Part shown: positions 8,871 to 16,746 of the stretch, piece by piece | How positions within the stretch are numbered: the stretch's first letter is position 1 | Layout of the letters: every line of letters starts with the position of its first letter | Assembly: GCA_030752605.1 (NCBI GenBank) | Contig: JASMDX010000075.1 | Location: forward strand, 1-64,000 | Length of the DNA: 64,000 nt | Direction: 5' to 3' | From: GCA-2731375 sp002731375 | GTDB lineage: Bacteria; Pseudomonadota; Alphaproteobacteria; GCA-2731375 | The notes under the pieces: model-generated | What the model saw: only the letters and a program-made list of their open reading frames with translations | Told to the model about the DNA's origin: nothing | Databases searched by the model: none | Translations under genes and position numbers: made by a program

Positions 8871-9614
8871 CTAAATCCGCCAGGCGGAATGCATGGCCGC
8901 GACACCGCCGGACAGATTTCGATAGCTGACTTTGTCCAGACCGGCGTCAGCAATCATGGCTGCAAAGGTGTCTTGATCGGGGAAAGTGCGGATACTCTCA
9001 GCCAGATATCGATAAGATGCCTCATCATCGGCCACTAGGCGGCCCAGGCGGGGTAACACTTGGAAGGAGTATTTGTCATATAGTCCTTTCAGGCCCGGCA
9101 AGGCGAGCTGGGAAAATTCCAGACATAGGAAGCGTCCGCCAGGCTTTAGCACCCGGCGCATCTCTGCCAGCGCCCTTGGCTTATCGGTCATATTGCGGAT
9201 CCCGAAAGCGCAGGTCACTGCGTCCACCGAGGCATCGGGGACGGGCAGACATTCTCCATTGGCGCAGAGCCATTCGATGTTACCGTCGATCCGCCGTCCC
9301 TTGGCGCGGCTTTTTCCCACGAACAACATTTCCTGATTGATATCCGTAACGGTGACCCCGCCGCCACCGCCTGCCAGAAAACGAAATGCGATGTCTCCCG
9401 TTCCGCCCGCCAAATCCAGCAAATGCATATCCACCCTTGGCCGCAGCCAGGTCATAAATGCCGCTTTCCAAAGACGGTGCAATCCGCCCGACATTAGATC
9501 GTTCATAATGTCATAGCGCCCGGCTACGGAATTGAAGACGCCACGCACTCGAGACGTCTTCTCCTCCCATGGTAGGGATTCAAAACCAAAATCTGTGCTT
9601 GTCGTCGGCGCCAT
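8871..9614 (-). CDS. ubiE: Demethylmenaquinone/2-octaprenyl-6-methoxy-benzoquinol C-methyltransferase
   Basis: UbiE adds the C-methyl group during ubiquinone (and menaquinone) synthesis using SAM. The protein shows the family order: VRGVFNSVAGRYDIMNDLMSGGLHRLWK, SAM motif I LLDLAGGTGDIAFRF, CAFGIRNMTD, RVLKPGGRFLCLEFSQ and the C-terminal NLSGGVAAMHSAWRI. Length (247 residues from 9614) is normal. ATG at 9614 has GGAG ten bases upstream; ATG at 9638 is also possible. It is divergent from mutM with about 95 bases between, as in many alphaproteobacteria, but the usual downstream ubiB is absent. Confidence 0.93.
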   Translation of the reverse strand: MAPTTSTDFGFESLPWEEKTSRVRGVFNSVAGRYDIMNDLMSGGLHRLWKAAFMTWLRPRVDMHLLDLAGGTGDIAFRFLAGGGGGVTVTDINQEMLFVGKSRAKGRRIDGNIEWLCANGECLPVPDASVDAVTCAFGIRNMTDKPRALAEMRRVLKPGGRFLCLEFSQLALPGLKGLYDKYSFQVLPRLGRLVADDEASYRYLAESIRTFPDQDTFAAMIADAGLDKVSYRNLSGGVAAMHSAWRI

Positions 9615-9708
9615 TCTGACATTACTCCACAATTCCATGTACCCCCCATCTTAGCATGTTTCTACTGGCGCTTGGCACTTCAAGGAAAGATCAGCTAATC
9701 TTGCTCAT

Positions 9709-10533
9709 ATGCCAGAACTCCCCGAAGTTGAAACTGTTTGCCGTGGCCTTGAAGCTCCTCTGGTCGGACGCCGCCTAACAAAGGTTAGCCAGCGCCGTGA
9801 CAAATTGCGCTGGTCTTTGCCTAAGAATTTTGCCGCTCGATTGGAGGGGCGAACTGTCCAGCGCCTTTACCGACGAGCAAAATTCATCCTGGCTGAACTC
9901 GATGATGACTGGGTCTGGATGACACATTTGGGCATGTCGGGCCGGATGTTTATCCACGACGGTCTAGCGCCGAAACCCGGTAAGCACGACCACGTATTGT
10001 TGGAAACCGACGGTGGCCACACAGTGGTGTTTCAGGATCATCGCCGCTTTGGCATGATGGATTTGGTGGCAAAGAAAGATCTGGACAACCATCGCCTGTT
10101 GCGGAGTTTGGGACCGGAACCTCTGGGCAACAAATTCAATGGCGTGGCTTTATCCGATGCTCTTCGGGGCCGGCGAACGCCGATTAAATCAGCTTTGTTG
10201 GATCAAAAGACAGTCGCTGGCCTGGGCAATATCTATGTCTGTGAAGCCCTATTTGATACAGGTATCTCGCCACGCCGTTTGGCCGCATCCGTCGCCGGCC
10301 GCCGGGCCGACCGGTTGGTCCCCGCCATTCGAGACGTTCTGACAAAGGCCATCGCCAAGGGTGGCTCCACATTGCGTGACTATGTGCAGGCGTCGGGCGA
10401 ATTGGGATATTTCCAACACGAATTCAGCGTCTACGGGCGCGAAGGCGAACCCTGTATCCGGTGCAAAAAACCCATCAAACGCCTGGTACAGGCCGGCCGG
10501 TCTACTTTCTATTGTTCAAAATGCCAGCGATAA
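9709..10533 (+). CDS. mutM: Formamidopyrimidine-DNA glycosylase
   Basis: MutM (Fpg) removes oxidised purines such as 8-oxoguanine from DNA and nicks the abasic site. The N-terminus MPELPEVETVCRGL provides the catalytic Pro2 and Glu3, HDHVLLETDGG and DHRRFGMMDL follow, and the helix-two-turn-helix LDQKTVAGLGNIYVCEALF is intact. The C-terminal zinc finger is CIRCKKPIKRLVQ...FYCSKCQ with all four cysteines. At 274 residues it is full length. The neighbour rpsT, often found downstream, is not present. Confidence 0.96.
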   Translation: MPELPEVETVCRGLEAPLVGRRLTKVSQRRDKLRWSLPKNFAARLEGRTVQRLYRRAKFILAELDDDWVWMTHLGMSGRMFIHDGLAPKPGKHDHVLLETDGGHTVVFQDHRRFGMMDLVAKKDLDNHRLLRSLGPEPLGNKFNGVALSDALRGRRTPIKSALLDQKTVAGLGNIYVCEALFDTGISPRRLAASVAGRRADRLVPAIRDVLTKAIAKGGSTLRDYVQASGELGYFQHEFSVYGREGEPCIRCKKPIKRLVQAGRSTFYCSKCQR

Positions 10534-10732
10534 CTTCTTAAATTTTCACTCATTGAAATTCGCTGGTCTGAAATCCATTAATTCCGAGCACCCAAATTAG
10601 AGGTTTCTTCCGAAAACACTGAGAATTCAAAATGGTCTTTGCCAGACGCTGTGGGTTGTTGGAAAAATCATCCGTTCCGAAAATGTTGCAACAACCGTAT
10701 TCTGACTCAGATTGTCGAATTGCCTAAATTGA

Positions 10733-11899
10733 TTAGTGAAACGCTCCGCCAATCAGGTCGCGGGCGATGATTAGGCGCTGAACTTCGTTTGGCCCTTCGC
10801 CGATGCGACGAATACGTATTTCCCGGTACCAGCGCTCGAATGGAAACTCCTTGGTTACGCCATAGCCGCCATGGATCTGCATGGCACGGTCGACCACTCT
10901 TCCACCTGCTTCCGTCGCGGCGATTTTTGCCATTGCGGCTTCGGTTCGGAACGGCTCTCCCTGGTCCGCTTTGTGGGCCGCAGCCAAGGTCAACCAACGC
11001 GCTGTGCGAATATCCATTTCATTGTCGATAAGCATGTTCTGGACAGTTTGCCGCGTCGCCAATAGATCTCCAAATGTCTCGCGGATCTTGACGTATTCGA
11101 CGGCCATGTCCTGAGCCCGCATCGCAACCCCGAGGCAGGCGGCCGCATAGGGAATACGCTGGCGCGTCAGCCGTTCATTCGCAATAGAAAAGCCGCCGTC
11201 CACTTTGCCAAGAATATTTTCCGATGGCACGCGCAGATCCTCGAACTGCAGTTCGGTCGCATAGTGGGTCGAGCGCAGGGTATGCACGATCCGGCGGACA
11301 TGGAAGCCCAGCATATCCGTATCTATGATGAAGCAGGTGACGCCGGCACGGCCCTTGTCGGGGCTTGTACGGGCAAAGACCAGGCCGAAGTCGGCTCGGT
11401 CCGCGCCCGAGATGAAAATCTTTTGCCCATTGATGAGCCAATCGTTGCCGTCCTGTATGGCCCGGGTCTGGATCGCACGGGCCGGATCACTGCCGCCTGA
11501 TGGTTCCGTAAGACCAAAGAAGCCGCGCTTTTCGCCGCGCAAGGTAGGATATAGATAACGTTCCTTCTGGTCATCATTGGCATCGTAAAGTTGGGCCAGA
11601 CCCATACTGCCAAAGGTGCCGTAGCAGGGCGTGTATAAACCGGCGCGATGCTGCGACATTTCCATGGCTAGCAAAGTACGGGTCATGACATCCAGGCCCG
11701 CGCCACCAAATTCCTCCGGCACATCCATCTGGTAGAGGCCCATTCCGGTGGTCATGCCCACCAGGCGTTCATGCTCCTCCGTGGGTAACTCGCTGGCATC
11801 CGGGTCCATATCGGCTTCGAGAGGGTCGATTTCCTGCCGGACGAAGCGCCGCACCTGCTCAACCAACATTCTTTGCTCATCGGAAAGTTCTAAATCCAT
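10733..11899 (-). CDS. Acyl-CoA dehydrogenase
   Basis: A 388-residue FAD flavoenzyme that oxidises an acyl-CoA to the 2-enoyl-CoA and passes electrons to ETF. The family blocks are in place: FFGLTEPSGGSDPARAIQT (flavin and substrate contacts), INGQKIFISGADRADF, RIPYAAACLGVAMRAQDMAVEYVKIRETFG, and the C-terminal QIHGGYGVTKEFPFERWYREIRI. The catalytic base is the Glu of IGEGPNEVQ. It is the last gene of a minus-strand operon (crotonase, GIY-YIG-like, this gene) with an 11-base spacing upstream, pointing to degradation of a specific acyl chain, identity unknown. Confidence 0.93.
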   Translation of the reverse strand: MDLELSDEQRMLVEQVRRFVRQEIDPLEADMDPDASELPTEEHERLVGMTTGMGLYQMDVPEEFGGAGLDVMTRTLLAMEMSQHRAGLYTPCYGTFGSMGLAQLYDANDDQKERYLYPTLRGEKRGFFGLTEPSGGSDPARAIQTRAIQDGNDWLINGQKIFISGADRADFGLVFARTSPDKGRAGVTCFIIDTDMLGFHVRRIVHTLRSTHYATELQFEDLRVPSENILGKVDGGFSIANERLTRQRIPYAAACLGVAMRAQDMAVEYVKIRETFGDLLATRQTVQNMLIDNEMDIRTARWLTLAAAHKADQGEPFRTEAAMAKIAATEAGGRVVDRAMQIHGGYGVTKEFPFERWYREIRIRRIGEGPNEVQRLIIARDLIGGAFH

Positions 11900-11910
11900 C
11901 TGATTGTCTC

Positions 11911-12246
11911 CTAACCCAAACTCAATTGACCGACGCGCCTTGGCCGATGATCCTTGTTGCCGGAAGGCAGGGTATCGTGATCGCCCTTATGTACTTTCAA
12001 CAGCTCTTCCCATCTGCTCAAATATTGCTGGTTTACTTCAAGGCGAAATTGATGGCCTTCGCCCAACTCTGCCAGCTTATCCTGTAAGGCGCCGCGCAGT
12101 CCCCAAAGGCTGCGGCCACCAGCATAACCGATATAGATTATCTCCTCCTTGTCGTTGGAAATTTGATAGACGCCCAACTGAGCAGACAAGCTTTTCAAAG
12201 CTTCTTTCGTGAGGGCGCGCCAGGGTTTTTCTAAGCGTATGGCCAT
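11911..12246 (-). CDS. GIY-YIG-fold small protein
   Basis: The 111-residue protein carries a minimal GIY-YIG signature: GVY at residues 25-27, YIG at 38-40 in IIYIGYAGG, and a conserved-position Arg at 51 in LWGLRGAL. GIY-YIG proteins are usually nucleases, yet this one sits between a crotonase and an acyl-CoA dehydrogenase with gaps of 14 and 11 bases, so it is translated with them. The C-terminus ends in a basic HRPRRVG segment. No cysteine cluster or extra DNA-binding domain is seen. A nuclease role is uncertain; it may be a repurposed fold. Confidence 0.7.
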   Translation of the reverse strand: MAIRLEKPWRALTKEALKSLSAQLGVYQISNDKEEIIYIGYAGGRSLWGLRGALQDKLAELGEGHQFRLEVNQQYLSRWEELLKVHKGDHDTLPSGNKDHRPRRVGQLSLG

Positions 12247-12260
12247 TTTCCAAAGTCCTG

Positions 12261-13016
12261 TTATTCGCCACCGAAATTGGGCTGACGGCGATCGAGTTTT
12301 GCCCTGACCCCTTCCCTGGCATCTGCGGATGCAGCAACCTTGGCCACATCGGCGTTCAGATCATCGTAGTTGGTGGTATCCCGGAAGGCCATTTGCCGTA
12401 CCATCATCGCTTTCATGTTGCGCAGCGAAAGCGGTGCATTCGCCGCCAGCCTATCAATGACCTTTTGCGCTTCGCTCTCCAGTTCGTCGGGTTCCGCGAC
12501 ACGGGCAATGACGCCAAGTTCATGCATGCGCGTCGCGGGTAGTGGATTGCCCAATAATAAAATTTCCCGCATGGCCACCGGGCCGGCGACCTCCATCAAT
12601 TTCTTGGCCAGGAACCACGTTGGGGCTAGACCAATCTGTGCCAAGGACATGCCGAAAATTGCCGTGGAACTAGCCACGACGAAATCGCAGTGCATGGCGA
12701 GTTCATTGCCGCCGGCAATGGCCGGGCCGTGCACAACGGCAACCACAGGCAGCGGATAAACCTCAACCCGGCGCAGCATGACCTCGATCGCTCCGGGCTT
12801 GCCCAGGCCGGCGGCCCTTTGGTTCAAATCCATACCCGAGCAGAAAGACGGTCCATTTGCACGTATGACCGCCACCCGCTCTTCCGAGCCCGGCTCATCC
12901 GGAAAGGCCGCGCTAAGCCCGTCCAGGGTTTCTGTATCCAGAGCATTGCGTTTTTCCGGCCTGTTCAGGGTTACAGTCCGCACGGGGCCGTCGACGTCCA
13001 CTAGGACTTTGCTCAT
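12261..13016 (-). CDS. Enoyl-CoA hydratase/isomerase family protein
   Basis: A 251-residue crotonase. The oxyanion-hole segments are SFCSGMDLNQRAAGL near residue 57 and VVAVVHGPAIAGGNELAMHCDF near residue 95; FGMSLAQIGLAPTWFLAKKLME follows. It is the first gene of the operon continuing into the GIY-YIG-like and acyl-CoA dehydrogenase genes, and would supply the hydration step after the dehydrogenase. ATG at 13016 follows GGAGCACCCC. The true substrate is not evident from sequence. Confidence 0.88.
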   Translation of the reverse strand: MSKVLVDVDGPVRTVTLNRPEKRNALDTETLDGLSAAFPDEPGSEERVAVIRANGPSFCSGMDLNQRAAGLGKPGAIEVMLRRVEVYPLPVVAVVHGPAIAGGNELAMHCDFVVASSTAIFGMSLAQIGLAPTWFLAKKLMEVAGPVAMREILLLGNPLPATRMHELGVIARVAEPDELESEAQKVIDRLAANAPLSLRNMKAMMVRQMAFRDTTNYDDLNADVAKVAASADAREGVRAKLDRRQPNFGGE

Positions 13017-13241
13017 GGGGTGCTCCTACAGCTCATTGTTCCATTGTTGTTGAAACAACTATAGCAGAGACAGCGGGAAGGGCACCCTTATCGCTACCAT
13101 CTAAAACATGCTGAGCCGAACCGTGGAAATTGGCGCAATGCATCAAGCCGCATGGAAAAAATACATTATCCGCCTAGCGACGACGTACATATCCCAACTG
13201 TACAGCTTGAACCCGCTCCATCTTACGTCAGTATATTTGCA

Positions 13242-14024
13242 TCAGGCCGTGGTGCCGCCGTCGACGGCGAGCGCGGCGCCCGTGACAAAGGATGCCTCGT
13301 CCGAAAGCAGGAACAGGGCGGCGTTCGCCAATTCCTCAGCCCGGCCTGGCCGGCCCAGGGCGTTTTGTCCGGCACGTTTCTGAACCAATTCTTCCGGATT
13401 CAAACCCTGGGTCGATTGTTGATCGGGCCGGGCGACGAAGACCCGCAGCATGGGCGTATCTGTGGCGCCGGGGCAGAGCGTGTTGAGGCGGATATTCTCA
13501 TTGCCGTAACGCTTCGCCATGGCCTTCACGAACCCGATCACACCATGCTTGGCGGCGGAATATACCGGACTGAATTGCGACCCTTGAAGCCCAGAGGTAG
13601 ATGCCGTGTAGAGCAGGGAACCGCCGTCGCGTGCCCGCAGCTCCGGCAACTGCGCCTCGGTCGAGATCACGATGGTGCGCAGATTGAGCGTCATGGCCAG
13701 GTCGTAATCCGCCATGTCGATGCCTTCGACCGCGGCCGGCCCAGGATGGCCCACATGGTTCCAGGCGAAATCAAGTCCACCAAGGGCATTGGCGGCTTCC
13801 TTGACGACGCGTAGGGATTCGGAATCCTTGGTCAGGTCGGCGGTAATGCCAAACGCCTTGCCGCCCGCCGCTTTGATCTCGTCAACCACCGCCTTGACGC
13901 CCGCCTCGTCAATATCGATCACGGCCACCGCCGCACCCTCCTTGGCGAAACGTATGGCGCCTGCGCGCCCCATCCCCGATGCCGCCGCCGTTACCATGCC
14001 GAGTTTACCTTGCATCCGCATCAT
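13242..14024 (-). CDS. Short-chain dehydrogenase/reductase (classical SDR)
   Basis: A 260-residue Rossmann-fold oxidoreductase. The coenzyme loop reads TAAASGMGRAGA, where the first Gly of TGxxxGxG is replaced by Ala. VIDIDEAG ends strand 2 with an acidic residue, which favours NAD(H). The catalytic Ser is in YTASTSGLQ and the YxxxK motif is YSAAK. LNTLCPGATDTPM and the C-terminal FVTGAALAVDGG are typical. ATG at 14024 has GGAAGGGAAAC before it. Divergent from the MaoC genes with about 97 bases between the starts. Substrate unknown. Confidence 0.9.
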   Translation of the reverse strand: MMRMQGKLGMVTAAASGMGRAGAIRFAKEGAAVAVIDIDEAGVKAVVDEIKAAGGKAFGITADLTKDSESLRVVKEAANALGGLDFAWNHVGHPGPAAVEGIDMADYDLAMTLNLRTIVISTEAQLPELRARDGGSLLYTASTSGLQGSQFSPVYSAAKHGVIGFVKAMAKRYGNENIRLNTLCPGATDTPMLRVFVARPDQQSTQGLNPEELVQKRAGQNALGRPGRAEELANAALFLLSDEASFVTGAALAVDGGTTA

Positions 14025-14121
14025 GTTTCCCTTCCAAGCGCCATAACAACATAAAAAATTGTTACTTCATACGGCTGTCATGATAGAGGATCGGACCTCG
14101 GGTTTGGAATGGATTATGTGT

Positions 14122-14583
14122 ATGAAGTATTTTGAAGACATTGAGGTGGGCGAGGTCTGGGACCTCGGACAACGGGCGGTGGAGGCGGCGGAGATCATCG
14201 AATTCGCCACTCAATATGACCCGCAGCCCTTTCACACGGATGCGGCGGCGGCGGAGGCGAGTTTTTTCGGCGGTCTGATCGCATCCGGTTGGCATACTTG
14301 CGCCATCGTCATGGAATTGTTGGCCAATTATATCAAGACAGAGGGACTTGCCAGCCTAGGCGCGCCCGGCATGGATAGTTGCCGTTGGCTGGTGCCGGTA
14401 CGTCCCGGCGATGTACTGCATGGCCGCACGACCATTCTGGAGGCCCGGCCCTCGGCTTCCAAACCCATGGGCTTGATCACCGTACGCACCGAGGTCTTCA
14501 ATCAAGACAAGGCCAAGGTGGTGCAGCTGGAAGGCGTCGCCATGTACGGCTGCCGTCCCATTGAAGCGGGAGAAACCGCATGA
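14122..14583 (+). CDS. MaoC-like dehydratase (first of a tandem pair)
   Basis: A 153-residue hot-dog-fold protein of the MaoC/R-hydratase type, which adds or removes water on acyl-CoA or related esters. The catalytic-type segment is FATQYDPQPFHTDAAAAEASFFGGLIASGWHT (the D...H dyad of R-hydratases is in QYDPQPFH). ATG at 14122 (MKYFEDIEVGE) is preferred to the upstream in-frame ATGs because it begins the conserved domain. Its stop overlaps the start of the second MaoC gene in ATGA, so the two are coupled and probably form a heteromer. Confidence 0.86.
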   Translation: MKYFEDIEVGEVWDLGQRAVEAAEIIEFATQYDPQPFHTDAAAAEASFFGGLIASGWHTCAIVMELLANYIKTEGLASLGAPGMDSCRWLVPVRPGDVLHGRTTILEARPSASKPMGLITVRTEVFNQDKAKVVQLEGVAMYGCRPIEAGETA

Positions 14584-15038
14584 TGTACCTGGAGGATTTC
14601 GTGCTCGGTGCGGAAAATGAATTCGGCCGCTACGAGGTAACGGAAGACGAGGTTGTGGCATTCGGCAACCGCTATGACAACCAACCCTTCCATGTCGATA
14701 AGGAATCCGCCAAGGACAGCATTTATGGCGGGCTTATCGCCTCGGGCTGGCACACATGCGCCATGTTCATGCGCATGGCCTGCGACGCCCAAATCGGGGG
14801 AGAACGGATGGCGAGTTTAGGCTCTCCCGGCTTCGACGATCTGAAATGGCTGCTGCCCGTGCGCCCGGGCGACGTCCTGTCCGTCCGCACCAAGGTCCTG
14901 TCCGCCATGCCGTCGCGCAGCAAACCGGACCGGGGCACCATGCGCTTCCAAATCTGGATGCGCAATCAAAAGGGCGAGGTCGTGCTGGAGATGACCTCTA
15001 TGGGCCGGTATCTGCGCCGGCCCATGGAGGGTGCTTAA
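14580..15038 (+). CDS. MaoC-like dehydratase (second of a tandem pair)
   Basis: A 152-residue hot-dog protein clearly paralogous to the one upstream: FGNRYDNQPFHVDKESAKDSIYGGLIASGWHTCAMF, then LPVRPGDVLSVRTKVLSAMPSRSKPDRG. The dehydratase residues D and H of RYDNQPFH are retained in both copies, so both could be active. Start codon overlaps the preceding stop (ATGA). The pair ends 16 bases before the convergent lyase gene on the other strand. Confidence 0.86.
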   Translation: MMYLEDFVLGAENEFGRYEVTEDEVVAFGNRYDNQPFHVDKESAKDSIYGGLIASGWHTCAMFMRMACDAQIGGERMASLGSPGFDDLKWLLPVRPGDVLSVRTKVLSAMPSRSKPDRGTMRFQIWMRNQKGEVVLEMTSMGRYLRRPMEGA

Positions 15039-15053
15039 TAGCTAGCTTTTCGA

Positions 15054-16709
15054 TCAGGTCGTCAGCCAGCCGAACTGTTGTGGTTTGCGGCCTGCCTCGG
15101 GGTGTAGAACCACGTTGACCAGGGCTGGGCCTGGATGGGCTTTCGCTTCTTCCAGGGCACCGGCCAGGTCTGCCGGATCTTCAATAAAGATGCCTTTGCC
15201 GCCAAACGCCTCCATCATCAGATCGTAACGCGCGCCGATGGTTAGAACACCAGGGGGCAGGGGAGCATCAGTGGGGAATTCCGCGATACCCTTGCCAATG
15301 CCGCCGTTGTTCAGCACCACGATCTTGATGGGTAGGTTGTGGCGGCAGGCGGTTTCTATCTCCATGCCGGAAAAACCGATGGCGCTGTCGCCAGAGACCG
15401 AAATGGTCGGGCGCTCGGGATGCACCACAGCGGCGGCGATGGCGAAACCCATGCCAATGCCCATGGTGCCATAACTGCCCGCATCCAGCCGTAATCTGGG
15501 CGAGGCATTGGGTAACTGGGTGCGGCCAATATCCATGGTGTTGGCACCCTCGCCAATGATCACCGCATCCTCCGTGGCCCAGGCACTGATGTCCTTCAGG
15601 GCCCGGTAATAGTTGGTAGGCGTGGAGTTGTCGTCGATCATCGGCTGGATCGCCTCGGCGTTGGCGGCTGCTTTCTCCTTGATCGCCGCCATCCAGTCGG
15701 TACCGGCAGGGTAAAACCATTGCCGGTTCTCAAGCGAGTTGTTGAGCTGTCCGACAATGGCCTTGCCGTCGCCGACAAGGGCGACCTCGGTCGGAACATT
15801 GTTGCCAATAGACTCAGCCGAGATATCCAATTGAACAATCCGCACATCCTTGTTGAAGCGCGGCGGCAGGCCGTAATGCATGATCCAGTTCAGACGTGCG
15901 CCCATGACGAAGATCACGTCGGCCTCCTTCAGGGCATGGCTTCGCGCCGCGCCGACGGAAAGCGGATGATTGTCGTCCAGTACGCCCTTGCCCATGGGGG
16001 AGGCCAGGAAGGGCAGCTGAGTGCGTTCGATAAAGGCGCGGACCTCGTCCTCGGCCCGGCTCCAGGCCATGCCCTTGCCGACGATGATCAGCGGGCGCTC
16101 GGCGGATTCCATGGCATCAAGGGCTGCTTCCACGTTCTCCGGCATCGCCTGCATGCGCGGTGGCTCGGGGATCGTGGCCGCGGCGGGAGCTTCGCTTTCC
16201 TCGGCCTCGCCCTGAATGATGTCGTCGGGCATGTCCAGATAGACCGCGCCGGGGCGGCCATAAATGGACTGGCGCACCGCCTGTTCTACATAGAACGGGA
16301 TGCGGTGAACATGTTCGACGGCGTGGGCGAATTTGCAGAACGGCGAAGCGATCTGCACTTGGCGTTCTTCCTGAAAGCCGCCCATGCCGTTCTGATAGGT
16401 CGGCGAAGCGCCGCCGATCATGATCATGGGCCAGCAGTTTTGTTGCGCATTGGCGAGGCCGGCCAACCCATGCACGACGCCGGGACCCGAAACCGTCAGG
16501 CAGGCGCCCGGACGCCCGGTCAGATAGCCCGCTGCCTGTGCGGCGTAAGAGGCGGATTGCTCGTTCCGCATGCCGACATATTTAATCCCGGCCTCCTGCG
16601 CCGCCGCCGCGATCGGCTGCACTGGAAAGCCGACGATGCCGAACATATATTCGACGCCTTGCTGCTTCAGACTTCTTGCCATCAGGGTGGCGCCCGTAAC
16701 TTTAGCCAT
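15054..16709 (-). CDS. 2-hydroxyacyl-CoA lyase / oxalyl-CoA decarboxylase family TPP enzyme
   Basis: A 551-residue thiamine-diphosphate enzyme. The catalytic Glu is in VGMRNEQSASYAAQAAGYLTG, and the TPP/Mg motif is GDSAIGFSGMEIETACRHNL ending in VVLNNGGI. The family splits oxalyl-CoA or 2-hydroxyacyl-CoA, releasing formyl-CoA (lyase) or CO2 (decarboxylase). The C-terminus RKPQQFGWLTT and the QWFYPAGTDW segment resemble the HACL branch more than oxalyl-CoA decarboxylase, by memory of those sequences. ATG 16709 begins the conserved domain. The CoA-transferase gene lies 37 bases upstream, so both are probably co-transcribed. Confidence 0.88.
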   Translation of the reverse strand: MAKVTGATLMARSLKQQGVEYMFGIVGFPVQPIAAAAQEAGIKYVGMRNEQSASYAAQAAGYLTGRPGACLTVSGPGVVHGLAGLANAQQNCWPMIMIGGASPTYQNGMGGFQEERQVQIASPFCKFAHAVEHVHRIPFYVEQAVRQSIYGRPGAVYLDMPDDIIQGEAEESEAPAAATIPEPPRMQAMPENVEAALDAMESAERPLIIVGKGMAWSRAEDEVRAFIERTQLPFLASPMGKGVLDDNHPLSVGAARSHALKEADVIFVMGARLNWIMHYGLPPRFNKDVRIVQLDISAESIGNNVPTEVALVGDGKAIVGQLNNSLENRQWFYPAGTDWMAAIKEKAAANAEAIQPMIDDNSTPTNYYRALKDISAWATEDAVIIGEGANTMDIGRTQLPNASPRLRLDAGSYGTMGIGMGFAIAAAVVHPERPTISVSGDSAIGFSGMEIETACRHNLPIKIVVLNNGGIGKGIAEFPTDAPLPPGVLTIGARYDLMMEAFGGKGIFIEDPADLAGALEEAKAHPGPALVNVVLHPEAGRKPQQFGWLTT

Positions 16710-16746
16710 GCTCAATTTCCGTAGTTTCTTCTCTGTGAATATTGTT

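Noticed and set aside
15054..16709. Firm naming as oxalyl-CoA decarboxylase (oxc)
   Set aside because: The C-terminal RKPQQFGWLTT and internal QWFYP features are closer to the HACL branch, so only the broader family is stated.
15720..16724. Long plus-strand frame opposite the TPP lyase
   Set aside because: It is a shadow of the GC-rich minus-strand gene and shows no domain.
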